A stretch of DNA of 38,065 nucleotides from NCBI GenBank assembly GCA_900766165.1, contig CAAFUK010000088.1:1-38065 (forward strand), read 5' to 3'. The notes under the pieces were generated by a model, which made no database searches, had not been told where the DNA came from, and was given only the letters and a program-made list of their open reading frames with translations. The number at the start of each line of letters is the position of its first letter. The first letter of the stretch is position 1. Shown one piece after another: positions 16,879 through 24,545 of this stretch. The stretch is from an uncultured Collinsella sp. Lineage in GTDB: Bacteria > Actinomycetota > Coriobacteriia > Coriobacteriales > Coriobacteriaceae. The translations under genes were made by a program, and so were the position numbers.

Positions 16879-17924
16879 TGAGCATGCCGGCAATAATCGG
16901 AGCGCCCCACAGCGTTGCGCTCGACATTACAAACAAATGCAACCTTCGTTGTCTACACTGCTTCAACAACAGTGGAGAAAACGATGTCGTCGCGAACGAA
17001 TTATCCGACAACGAAGTCCTCGAACTCGTCGACTCGATTTGTCAAATGCACCCCTTTAGCTTCTGCTTCTGCGGAGGCGAGACCCTCCTGCGAAAGGATC
17101 TTGTCATCGAGTCCTTGCGGCGGCTCAGCGCATCTGGCGTCAAATGCAACCTCGTGTCAAACGGTCTGCTCGCAAACTCAAATACTTTGCATGAGCTCGA
17201 ACGCGCCGGTTTAAACGGCATACAGTTTAGCCTCGATGGCCTACGCGATTCTCACGAACATATGCGAGGACTCTCGGGATTATACGACCGGGTGCTCGAC
17301 GCCATCGATATCACGCTGAACGAAACCTCACTGCACCTTTCAATTGCCTTTTGTCCGACATCGTTCAATGTCGACGATTTCAAACCAGTTTGCACGATGC
17401 TTCGAGACAAGCTGAAATCGTCGGGTAGAACTGACCGAATTGACCTTAGAGTTCAGCCGCTCATGCTCCTCGGTAGAGCCCGAAGAAACCGCACGATTCG
17501 CCCTTCGAATAATCAATACCGTCGGCTAGTCAACACGATCAATGACCTTCGATACGATCCGGACTATCGAGGCTATTTCATGCTTGAGTGGGGCGACCCC
17601 ATCGACCACTTGGTCAGATTCCCTCAACTGCAAATGCAATTTGACCAAGTGGCCATCCACGCCAATGGCGATATCGTCGCATCCCCCTATATACCTCTCA
17701 TCATCGGAAACGTTCGCAAACACAGCCTTCAGGAATACTACGATGCCGGAATGGCAACCGTTTGGGATAAGCCCGTTGTTACCGCGTTGGCCAATCGTAT
17801 GCACTCGATTGACGAGATGGAAGAGATCTCATCGTTGATTGCAGACATCAATATGGACGGCGACCTCTATATCGACCTGATCGACGATGATCTAGGCGAC
17901 CTGAGCGTCCTGTCACAATTCTAA
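16878..17924 (+). CDS. Radical SAM peptide-modifying enzyme without SPASM cysteines
   Basis: The 348-residue protein carries the radical SAM motif CxxxCxxC at Cys21, Cys25 and Cys28 (CNLRCLHC), the GGE motif (residues 66-68, FCGGETLLRKD) and the barrel strand IQFSLDGL. The C-terminus has the layout of a SPASM/twitch domain, HANGDIVASPYIPLIIGNV (261-279), but the cysteine usually following xGxV is Ser269 and no cysteine occurs after Cys172. It therefore binds only the single AdoMet cluster. Its place between a PqqD-like protein and a small peptide gene argues for a RiPP maturase. The reaction could be a C-C crosslink at aromatic side chains, or an epimerisation; the sequence does not decide. 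Translation is coupled to the upstream gene (TAATG overlap). Confidence 0.88.
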   Translation: MSMPAIIGAPHSVALDITNKCNLRCLHCFNNSGENDVVANELSDNEVLELVDSICQMHPFSFCFCGGETLLRKDLVIESLRRLSASGVKCNLVSNGLLANSNTLHELERAGLNGIQFSLDGLRDSHEHMRGLSGLYDRVLDAIDITLNETSLHLSIAFCPTSFNVDDFKPVCTMLRDKLKSSGRTDRIDLRVQPLMLLGRARRNRTIRPSNNQYRRLVNTINDLRYDPDYRGYFMLEWGDPIDHLVRFPQLQMQFDQVAIHANGDIVASPYIPLIIGNVRKHSLQEYYDAGMATVWDKPVVTALANRMHSIDEMEEISSLIADINMDGDLYIDLIDDDLGDLSVLSQF

Positions 17925-17936
17925 GGAGATGTTCCC

Positions 17937-18119
17937 ATGTATGAGACCCCAGAAGTAGAGAAGATGGATTCCAAAACCGGCCCCGTTCCCGTTGTGGTCA
18001 ACTTTGCAGCCGTCGTGGATAACGTAGTCGCAGCCGTCTATGATGCCGTCGTTGCGGCCTACGCATTCTGGTACTCGGCAGACAACGACGGCACCGGGAC
18101 GAGTGCAGCACAGAACTAG
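17937..18119 (+). CDS. Putative RiPP precursor peptide
   Basis: This 60-residue product follows the radical SAM gene by 12 bases, with a strong ribosome binding site AAGGAGAT eight bases before ATG. The N-terminus MYETPEVEKM carries Y2, P5 and V7, matching the YxxPxL/V leader pattern that PqqD-like domains recognise in lasso peptides. Residues 16-46 are Val/Ala-rich and hydrophobic, end in the aromatic cluster YAFWY (42-46), and are followed by a polar tail SADNDGTGTSAAQN. There is no cysteine, which excludes sactipeptide, ranthipeptide and lanthipeptide chemistry, and no double-glycine cleavage site. Tyr35, Tyr42, Phe44, Trp45 and Tyr46 are candidate modification sites. The leader-core border is not clear. 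I recognise no named family. Confidence 0.72.
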   Translation: MYETPEVEKMDSKTGPVPVVVNFAAVVDNVVAAVYDAVVAAYAFWYSADNDGTGTSAAQN

Positions 18120-18698
18120 TCGCCGGCTCATCGAGCAATCGCCTCGCCTATCACTGCATGCGATTGACTGCGCAGCCCCAGCCAACGCCCAAAGCGCCTT
18201 GAAGAGCTGCTTGTAACATTCGTTCATTCAACAGCGAGATCTCTTCACCATTCTCGGCCGGCCCGACAGATCGACACATCAGTCGGGCCGGCCAGACTTA
18301 TACAACGCGGCGACTCCGCTCACGCCACCCCCCCCGAAACTCACGCTGTCATCACACGGGCAATCAACAGTGAATCCTGTTATGCGACATGGGCAAACGG
18401 CCACGTGCGCGATTAAAACGAATTCACTTAACAGACTTCAAGAATGCTTTAGCACCGCAGGATGGCCATACGCGGAGCGCGGCACGCATAAGCCAAAAGC
18501 GGCATTAAAAGCCATCCCCTTCCCTGCTGAATGCGCGTCCTAGCCCATCAACCGGTCGGACCATCGCGAAGATGATCCGTGCTTCCATACTGCAATGCGA
18601 TATCAAGCATCACGAATAGTCCCCGCCCAACGGGGTTCTCCCCTCCGCAGGCGTTTCGGAACCCGCCCCCATCCCAAATTCCCACGCAGCGGCCGCGT
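18120..18698. other. Intergenic region after the RiPP precursor
   Basis: Apart from the hairpin at 18256-18293 I see no gene in these 579 bases. Open frames at the right end (18595-18825 plus, 18610-18792 minus) lack ribosome binding sites and overlap the C-terminus of the hypothetical gene at 18699-19187. Confidence 0.5.
18256..18293 (+). terminator. Strong hairpin after the RiPP precursor
   Basis: GGCCGGCCCGAC (18256-18267) and GTCGGGCCGGCC (18282-18293) form a perfect 12-bp GC-rich stem with a 14-base loop, 136 bases past the precursor stop. No T-tract follows, so it may end transcription with Rho or protect the 3-prime end of the mRNA. Confidence 0.55.
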
Positions 18699-19187
18699 TC
18701 ACCGCCGCCGCGGGGGCCCTAGCTCCCCCGCGGCGCGGGCACGGGCGGCGAGGTCGGATGTGAAAGCCGGACCGCAGAGGTATCGAGCGCACGCGGCCAG
18801 GGCCTCGAGGGCGCCTGGCGGGTAGGGAGATCCGAGCATGAGGCAGGACAACGCGCAGGCCCGCAAAAGGTTCACGAGCTCCCCCGCGACGCGGCAGACC
18901 CTCGGCTGCCCCTCGTAAAGGATGCAGAAGACACGGTCGAGGTCCGACGGTTCGACCAGGCTGTACCGGCAGTCCGCGTACAGTGCGCAGCCCCTCCCGC
19001 GCGGGTCGCCGTCCGAGTCCTCATCCGGCTCATGATGGCGCACCTCGACCCAAAGGCCCTCCAACACGTCGTCGAACCCGAAATCGAGCTCCGCCTGGAC
19101 GCTCTCGCCGAACGCATCGCCCAGGGCGAGCTCCGGCACCTTCGTCACACGGCCGTCCAGCCACTCAATCTCTGTCATCGCGCGCAT
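18699..19187 (-). CDS. Hypothetical protein
   Basis: I do not recognise this 162-residue protein. It starts MRAMTEIEWLDGRVTKVPE; the ATG at 19187 has GGAAGGGG eight bases upstream and is preferred over a GTG seven codons earlier. The first half is acidic (LDFGFDDVLEG, HHEPDEDSDGDPRG). The second half contains several cysteines (ALYADCRYSL, RACALSCLML, ACARYLCG), no CxxC pair, and no clear membrane segment. Its GC content is visibly higher than that of the flanking accessory DNA. It converges on the RiPP operon, so a functional link is not indicated. Confidence 0.55.
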   Translation of the reverse strand: MRAMTEIEWLDGRVTKVPELALGDAFGESVQAELDFGFDDVLEGLWVEVRHHEPDEDSDGDPRGRGCALYADCRYSLVEPSDLDRVFCILYEGQPRVCRVAGELVNLLRACALSCLMLGSPYPPGALEALAACARYLCGPAFTSDLAARARAAGELGPPRRR

Positions 19188-19681
19188 GGTCCAAGCCCCT
19201 TCCGACACGGGATTGTCAGCTCAACCCGACCCTTACCCATACGGACGAACATAACTCGCCAGGGGAAGCCCCTGAAGGCCGTGCGCCACAACATGAGGCC
19301 GAATCCGCCCCCGGCTGGACAGGCCAACAACGAAGGAGCACACGGAACCGGCGCGGCGTTACAACCGTCCCGGCAAGCGTGTCACTTGGCCAAGTCATGA
19401 TGCCGACAAACCCGGAAATGCTCCAACGGAGCGCCGAACGAGGGTAACAATATAAAGCCGTGCAACACGCGTTGGACGACCAGAACAACCCAAACAAAGG
19501 CCTGCCGGTCCCACCTTCAAGCCCAATAGCAAAATGTGCATCAGCGGATTTGCAGCGATACAAGTCTCAACCATCACACCGCAGCGCGCCTAGTCCCACT
19601 CATCCTACTGCAAATGTCCCAGAACGAGAAAACGACCAGCTTAACATGCCACCCTTTATATCCGCACGCGCGTAATTCAAC
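19188..19681. other. Intergenic region without recognisable gene
   Basis: About 490 bases between the hypothetical gene and the DUF1648 gene. Open frames on both strands (for example 19216-19563 minus) have no ribosome binding site and give compositionally odd, Cys/Arg/Ser-rich products. I see no repeat or RNA gene; it may hold decayed mobile DNA. Confidence 0.45.
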
Positions 19682-20305
19682 TCATAAGGACCGGCTATCC
19701 CTTACCTGTGACACAATCTCAAGCGCACAGAACAGAATCATCAGCCCAATCATCGCATAAGAGGCAGCCGAACCTTCAAGCACTATTCCACAAAGAACAA
19801 TCTCCGCGCTGCCAATGAGCACTGTTATCAGGCGCTCTGCCCTTTTACTCCCGCCGCTCGCATAAAAAGGCGGCAAAGCGCACAAAATTACATATAGCCC
19901 GGGAAGGGAATACGGGATCGATAGTCCAACCCCTCCATCAACCGCAGTGCTTTGCGTAAGAATCAACTGAACCCACACGGCAGTTATCACTGAACAGGCT
20001 GTCGATAAAAGAAGGCCAGAAATATAGCACGCAAGAAAGTCCCGTCGCATTCGAACAGAGAAATCCGCGAACTCTCTTCGCCGCGTGGAAACAATAAGGT
20101 ACACAGAAATTGCAATAGAACCAATCAGGGAAAACAGCGGAACAGCCAGCAATTCAAACTTATTTCCCCAACGATCAACCACACCCCCACTCCAATGAGC
20201 CGGAATTGTATCGGGGAGGGCCGACCAAGCCGCCCATAGAATCAGAAATGGAAGAATAGAGAGGATGAAGGATGATAACACTGCAGTATTTTTTGAGACT
20301 CTCAT
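19682..20305 (-). CDS. DUF1648 domain membrane protein, SdpI-like
   Basis: This 207-residue protein has a first membrane helix (about residues 8-27) followed by LPDTIPAHWSGGVVDRWGNK, the diagnostic DUF1648 pattern (PxHW then GxxDRWG). Further hydrophobic segments are near residues 55-72, 92-118, 128-150 and 160-195. DUF1648 occurs in SdpI-type immunity proteins and in small regulatory membrane proteins, often next to ArsR or GntR regulators; none is adjacent here. AAGGAGATG precedes the ATG by eight bases. Its base composition is less GC-rich than the core genes. Involvement in resistance to a peptide toxin is possible but only inferred from the family. Confidence 0.8.
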   Translation of the reverse strand: MRVSKNTAVLSSFILSILPFLILWAAWSALPDTIPAHWSGGVVDRWGNKFELLAVPLFSLIGSIAISVYLIVSTRRREFADFSVRMRRDFLACYISGLLLSTACSVITAVWVQLILTQSTAVDGGVGLSIPYSLPGLYVILCALPPFYASGGSKRAERLITVLIGSAEIVLCGIVLEGSAASYAMIGLMILFCALEIVSQVRDSRSL

Positions 20306-20400
20306 CGATTCCGCATCTCCTTGTGCGCCCGCATTCCACTCCGTCTTAAAACGACTGTAAATAATAACTTGAATGCAAATTTGTTTTAATTTTTACGTGC

Positions 20401-20661
20401 TCAAGCCCGGAAACCCGATATGACCAAACCCGCAATTACGACGTTGACAAACACATGCGCGGGCTCTGCCAGCTCGCCATCAGGCAGATCGAGGGTTTCC
20501 GCCCCAAGGCCACCGAGGTGCTGGAAGAGACCGAGGCCGAGGCCCTGGCCTACTTGGACTTCCCCTACGAGCACCACGTCGGGTTGCGCACCGACAACGT
20601 GCAGGAGCGCACCGACCGCGAGCTCAAGCGCCGCAGCCGCGTGGTGCAAAACGCATCTCCA
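20401..20661 (+). pseudogene. IS256-family transposase fragment
   Basis: In one frame this stretch encodes about 85 residues matching the C-terminal part of IS256/mutator transposases: KATEVLEETEAEALAYLDFPYEHH, then LRTDNVQERTDRELKRRSRVVQ, where the family has LRTTNxxERxNREIRRRTRVV. The match stops abruptly after VVQ and the N-terminal catalytic region is absent. It is a remnant, not an active element. Confidence 0.8.
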
Positions 20662-20714
20662 CCGTTCCTTCAACTGGGAAAATGCCGTCCCCGAAGCCTG
20701 AGAGGGGCCTCGGG

Positions 20715-20779
20715 GGCGTTCGGCTGACTGCGGAAACGGCCTATCCGCTCAATACGTTCGGCTGAGATCGGAAATCAAC
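20715..20779 (+). repeat. 65-bp direct repeat, left copy
   Basis: This sequence is repeated at 26252-26316 with 61 of 65 identical bases and no gap, starting GGCGTTCGGCTGACTGCGG and ending GAGATCGGAAATCAAC. Similarity ends sharply at both sides. Each copy contains GTTCGGCTGA twice. The left copy begins about 50 bases after the IS256 transposase fragment, so it may be the end of that IS. Confidence 0.85.
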
Positions 20780-20810
20780 TAAACTGAATCAGGTTCAGTT
20801 GACATTGTTA

Positions 20811-20845
20811 AATCATGACCACCCGCATAGCGGGTGGTCATGATT
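20811..20845. repeat. Perfect 16-bp inverted repeat
   Basis: The arms 20811-20826 and 20830-20845 are perfectly complementary around a three-base loop, with the core GACCACCCGC ATA GCGGGTGGTC. Such hairpins resemble the ends of IS200/IS605-type elements, but no transposase or TnpB gene is nearby. A smaller dyad, AACTGAA/TTCAGTT, lies at 20782-20800. Confidence 0.7.
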
Positions 20846-20874
20846 CACGAACTGGATGTTTGTGACCGTAAGGG

Positions 20875-20907
20875 GAAGAGGGGGCTGGCAAGGCCAGTCC
20901 CCTCTTC
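20875..20907. terminator. Terminator hairpin for the 20930-21355 gene
   Basis: A 15-bp stem with one G-U pair (20875-20889 with 20893-20907) and a three-base loop lies 22 bases past the stop of the gene at 20930. The flanks are only mildly T-rich on either strand. Confidence 0.65.
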
Positions 20908-20929
20908 TCTCGTGACGCTCGATTTGCAT

Positions 20930-21355
20930 TTACGGCACGACGAAAGCCGGGCCGCTGGTTACCTTGTCAAATTCGAGCACCGACGTTCCGGTGTTCAAAT
21001 AAAGGCTTCCTTGGTTTCCGTCTGCGGAGGCGTAAGCCAGGTGGACAAATCCGTAATCATCTCCTGATTGGTCGGCCAACATGAAGATGTTCGGATCGCC
21101 GGTTGTCTCAAATGAACCGTCGGTCACATTTCCATTGCTGTCGACGATTTGCCACCTGTTTTCGTCTTCCCCAAGGAAGGAGAGCTGGGTTAAGCCGGTC
21201 TCGTGGTCTCGGTACACTCCGTCTAGGCGGAACCCTTCGGAAATGCCATGTTTCAAGGTGTTCGCATCTTTTATGGATATGGCAGAGACTGCGATTGCGA
21301 CTATCGCGACCAATAACGCCAGCGCAATGGGTATTTTGGCGGAGCCGGTCTTCAT
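20930..21355 (-). CDS. Small membrane-anchored hypothetical protein
   Basis: This 141-residue protein has an N-terminal hydrophobic helix (about residues 8-28, IPIALALLVAIVAIAVSAISI) without a lipobox, and an extracytoplasmic domain with a predicted beta-rich pattern (LDGVYRDHETGLTQLSFLGED, RWQIVDSNGNVTDGSFETTGDPNIFML, GSLYLNTGTSVLEFDKV). I do not recognise the domain. ATG 21355 has AAGGAGG eight bases upstream. That ribosome binding site sits inside the last codons of a truncated ABC ATPase, whose stop is one base before this start, so the gene originally belonged to an ABC transporter operon. Confidence 0.7.
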   Translation of the reverse strand: MKTGSAKIPIALALLVAIVAIAVSAISIKDANTLKHGISEGFRLDGVYRDHETGLTQLSFLGEDENRWQIVDSNGNVTDGSFETTGDPNIFMLADQSGDDYGFVHLAYASADGNQGSLYLNTGTSVLEFDKVTSGPAFVVP

Positions 21356-21356
21356 G

Positions 21357-21497
21357 TCATTCACCTCCTTCGTATGTATCGAGGTATTCCTGCTTGAGCG
21401 TTTGCGAAGACGACTCGGTCTTTTCCACGAGTGTGCCGGCCTCGATGAAGTAGAACGAATTGGTGAGGTCTGCCAGGTCGTCGAGTAGATGACTTGA
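21357..21497 (-). pseudogene. C-terminal scar of an ABC transporter ATPase
   Basis: Directly after the TAG of the ATPase gene at 21498, the minus strand reads SSHLLDDLADLTNSFYFIEA and continues to LKQEYLDTYEGGE before a TGA at 21357-21359. This is the H-loop region and C-terminus of a second ABC ATPase of the bacitracin/lantibiotic-export type (pattern SSHLLxEL, FIxxGxLxE). Everything upstream of the H-loop is gone. There is no start codon or ribosome binding site for it. It shows that a deletion fused two ABC operons. Confidence 0.8.
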
Positions 21498-22238
21498 CTA
21501 CCCGCCCTCTCCGTAGAGCCGCCGATACGCGCTTAGCGCACCCTCGGCGCGTCCGGCAGGCCTTGCGAAATGGGATCCAGGAGACTTCGGCGCAGCATCA
21601 TCTTGCGGAATGCTTCTAATGAGCCTCCCATCCTTCAAAAACAGAATCTCATCGCACAGCCTATCGACCGAATCCAAGATGTGGGATGACATGATGATGC
21701 ACGTACCAGAATCGGCCAGCTTCCTGAGAATCTCGGAATGCAAGTCCACCCTGCTGGGGTCGAGCGCGTTCATGGGCTCATCTAATAGAAGGTACCGCGC
21801 ACCCGTCGCATACGCAATCGCCAGGGTAAGCTGCTGCTTCATGCCCTGGCTCAGAGTGCGGATCCTCATCTTCGCGAACTCGCCTATCTGCGTTTGCTCC
21901 ACTATCTCTTCGATATCGCGAGCATGCGGCCACATATCGCAAACCATCTTGAGGTGATCTTCCGCACGCAATCCGGGATACAGCAGCGTCCCCTCACCAG
22001 GTGCATAGAAGATCATAGAACGGACCTCTCTCGCACCCGTACCCTGCACCTCATCCAGAACGATGCTCCCGTCCACGCGAGGACCCGGCAAACCTGCCAT
22101 CGCACGCAGCAACGTCGTCTTTCCATGCCCGTTCGGAGCGACGAGACCGTAGACCGTACCCGGGGCAAACTCAGCGTTCACCGAATCTACGAGCACCTTC
22201 TTTCCATAAGAGATCGTCAGCGTTTGAAGGTCAATCAT
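21498..22238 (-). CDS. ABC transporter ATP-binding protein
   Basis: The 246-residue ATPase subunit has Walker A VAPNGHGKTTLL, a Q-loop region RSMIFYAPGEG (Gln replaced), signature LSQGMKQQ instead of LSGGQ, Walker B YLLLDEPMNALD and the H-loop MSSHILDS. The length is that of stand-alone ABC-2-type ATPases. ATG 22238 is preferred over the overlapping ATG 22247 because AAAGGGG is nine bases from the former and abuts the latter. It follows the permease gene by five bases and must energise it. The substrate is unknown; a peptide or antimicrobial is plausible for the class. Confidence 0.9.
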   Translation of the reverse strand: MIDLQTLTISYGKKVLVDSVNAEFAPGTVYGLVAPNGHGKTTLLRAMAGLPGPRVDGSIVLDEVQGTGAREVRSMIFYAPGEGTLLYPGLRAEDHLKMVCDMWPHARDIEEIVEQTQIGEFAKMRIRTLSQGMKQQLTLAIAYATGARYLLLDEPMNALDPSRVDLHSEILRKLADSGTCIIMSSHILDSVDRLCDEILFLKDGRLIRSIPQDDAAPKSPGSHFARPAGRAEGALSAYRRLYGEGG

Positions 22239-22243
22239 CGAGA

Positions 22244-24466
22244 TCATCCCCTTTCGATCTTCGGAACACCCAGGCGCACCAACAACGGAGATACGGCGCC
22301 CAAGACCACCAGCAGAGCGCCCGATGCGCCGACGACCTCTCCAAAAGGCATCGCGTTCGTCCCTCGCCCAAGGAACCCAATCGTCCCCACCTGGGAAGCG
22401 GGATCAAACGAGGCGAATGGAGCCAGCAGCGCGGCGCCCATGCCCGCGCTTTCAACATGAGCGCTCAACGAACCCAACACCAAGAGAACCGCGCAAACCA
22501 CTCCGGTGACAACGGGGCTGCGGCTAATCGCTGCTGTCAACGCAGCGACGACGGAAATCACGCCGTATGCCATGACCAGCAACGGAACGCTACGCAACAC
22601 CGCCTCCCCCACCATGGACGTTGTCGAAGCCCCCGCTCGAATGAGAGCGACGGGATACTCCGATCCACCCGCACCGTTCTTAATCGCGGACACAACTGCA
22701 GCGGGAACCATCGACACCAAAAGCAGCGTCAAGCCAAGCAGGAGAGACAACGCAACAGCCGTCAGAAAACGCACATGCGCTGTTGCGGGGACTTGGAAAA
22801 CCAGAAGGGAACGGCACTGCAGGTGGGTGCACGCAAGCGATGTGACAACCACGGGCAACAGCCAAAACAAGGAAGGAAGCGCTGCCTGGAAATACGAAAG
22901 GAGGATTAATGGGGGCATCTTCGTACTTAACTCGTAAACCTTGGGGTCCGGCAAGCTCGCGATCGACTCGAGCAGAAGGGCGCGCGCCTCCGCACGAGAA
23001 GGAGTCTCCGGCTCGATTCCGATCGATTGCAGGAGGGTCGCATCTGCCGCGCCCAGTTCGCCTCGAGCGCGCTCGTACGTCGCAAGGCTTCGAAACCCCT
23101 CCGCAGGCGTAGGCGCGTACACAAAACCCGAAAGAGCATCTCGCATGTCTTCCAGGGCCGTTTTGCCCTCGACATCCATATTCGCAGCGTCCTGCTCTAG
23201 ATACCGATCTATTGAACGGAGCTCCCCATCCCTATACCGAACAGCGGAAACGTCATCAGCGTCAGGAAACACCTCGACCAGAGCCGGGGCCAGCATCGTC
23301 GTCGACATTGCAATCGCGCATACGGCGAGGGCAGGAGAATGCAGGAGCAGTTTCCCCATCGTTCTTACGTATGCAACGGCGGAGGCACAAGCGCTCGAAC
23401 GAGTTGCCGCTCTCGATGCGGTGAAGGAACCTCTCTCAAGACAAATCGGGGGCATCGGGCGCGCGCAGCCGCTCTTTCCAGCAACGCAAAGCAGGCTAAT
23501 TGCCAGCACCTCGATCCCGATTGCGCATACGAGGGTAATCGCGCCACGCTCGAAGCAAAGTCCGGGCAGATTCACTATCTGCGTTGTCGGGTACGGGCTA
23601 TAGGCGCCGACGGTCAACTCAGTGTTCGCATACGTAAGGGGATTCAACAGGGCGAACTCACGTAAAGCGATGGATCTTCCGTAATACCCGGGAACCATCG
23701 TCACCCCCATCAGGGCACATACGAACACGATTCCAAGCGTAGGGTTATTGGCAATCTTCACGGCAAGGTGAACGACAAGCGAGATGAACGCTGCCACCAA
23801 GAATTGCAAGATGGCCGTCTGCGCGAACACCAGCCAAGCCGGTTTGATAACCGGAGTCGCATATTGAATGTAGCCTATCGGATAGAACGGCGAGCCCGGG
23901 CCATTCTTCACAAGCGCGGCGATTATCCCTGGAAGATTGATGGCGAGGACGGCAAGCATTGCAAAAACACTCGCCCATACGCTCGATGCAACAAGTCTAC
24001 CCAGCTCGCCCATCGGTGCCTGGATGATGAGCTTTTCACGTTTGTTAAGACGCGCGGCAAGGAACGAGACGGCAACGGCCGTTGCGACCCATAGCAAGTA
24101 CTCCTTCGATCCATCATAATAGGTGTACTCTCCATCCGATATCTGCAGAAACGGAAGTAGGGGAGAGAGCGGTGCCAAGATAAGACGTCCCGCGGCAAGA
24201 GGGTACAGAAGCGCGGGCATGCTTGATGAAGAGGTATAGACACCGTCCTCCCCCGCATTCACAAGCGCATCCGCATAGGATGCTGACAATTCCTGCTCAA
24301 CACGGGTTATTCCCGACTCGAGGTATTCGACCCGTCCGTCGATGCCAGCCGCGCTCCTGAAGACGGGCAGAGCACAAAGAACCATCAACGCAACAACGAC
24401 AACACAGAGCGACCTGGAGGAGAGAAGCGACCTAAAGATCGCCTTCGAGATTTTGAGCATATTCAT
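22244..24466 (-). CDS. ABC-2-type permease with internal duplication
   Basis: The 740-residue membrane protein consists of two related halves. Each half begins with a hydrophobic helix and an extracytoplasmic stretch, then a bundle of helices containing a similar loop: VKNGPGSPFYPIGYI near residue 185 and IKNGAGGSEYPVALI near residue 595, each preceded by LPGIIAAL or VPAAVVSA and followed by two or three helices. The single chain may therefore provide both membrane halves for a homodimeric ATPase. ATG 24466 has TTAAGG six bases upstream; an ATG at 24484 lacks a site. The gene diverges from the DUF2975 gene across a palindromic operator. Confidence 0.82.
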   Translation of the reverse strand: MNMLKISKAIFRSLLSSRSLCVVVVALMVLCALPVFRSAAGIDGRVEYLESGITRVEQELSASYADALVNAGEDGVYTSSSSMPALLYPLAAGRLILAPLSPLLPFLQISDGEYTYYDGSKEYLLWVATAVAVSFLAARLNKREKLIIQAPMGELGRLVASSVWASVFAMLAVLAINLPGIIAALVKNGPGSPFYPIGYIQYATPVIKPAWLVFAQTAILQFLVAAFISLVVHLAVKIANNPTLGIVFVCALMGVTMVPGYYGRSIALREFALLNPLTYANTELTVGAYSPYPTTQIVNLPGLCFERGAITLVCAIGIEVLAISLLCVAGKSGCARPMPPICLERGSFTASRAATRSSACASAVAYVRTMGKLLLHSPALAVCAIAMSTTMLAPALVEVFPDADDVSAVRYRDGELRSIDRYLEQDAANMDVEGKTALEDMRDALSGFVYAPTPAEGFRSLATYERARGELGAADATLLQSIGIEPETPSRAEARALLLESIASLPDPKVYELSTKMPPLILLSYFQAALPSLFWLLPVVVTSLACTHLQCRSLLVFQVPATAHVRFLTAVALSLLLGLTLLLVSMVPAAVVSAIKNGAGGSEYPVALIRAGASTTSMVGEAVLRSVPLLVMAYGVISVVAALTAAISRSPVVTGVVCAVLLVLGSLSAHVESAGMGAALLAPFASFDPASQVGTIGFLGRGTNAMPFGEVVGASGALLVVLGAVSPLLVRLGVPKIERG

Positions 24467-24499
24467 CGCCAACCTTAACCTCATCCAGTCGGAACAGAG

Positions 24500-24522
24500 G
24501 GGCCGAACAAAATGCTCGGCCC
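24500..24522 (-). promoter_or_regulatory. Leader hairpin of the permease operon
   Basis: GGGCCGA (24500-24506) pairs with TCGGCCC (24516-24522) around a nine-base loop in the untranslated leader of the permease gene. No T-tract follows. It could be an attenuator-like structure or the relic of a terminator. Confidence 0.35.
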
Positions 24523-24545
24523 TTATTACTTGCCGGCAAAGTCAA

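Noticed and set aside
19216..19563. Minus-strand open frame of 115 codons rich in Cys, Arg and Ser
   Set aside because: No ribosome binding site, no plausible fold or family, and it lies in a region with open frames in several other directions.
20640..20706. Continuation of the IS256 transposase in another frame
   Set aside because: I tried the other frames after VVQ and none continues the family sequence convincingly, so I end the fragment there.
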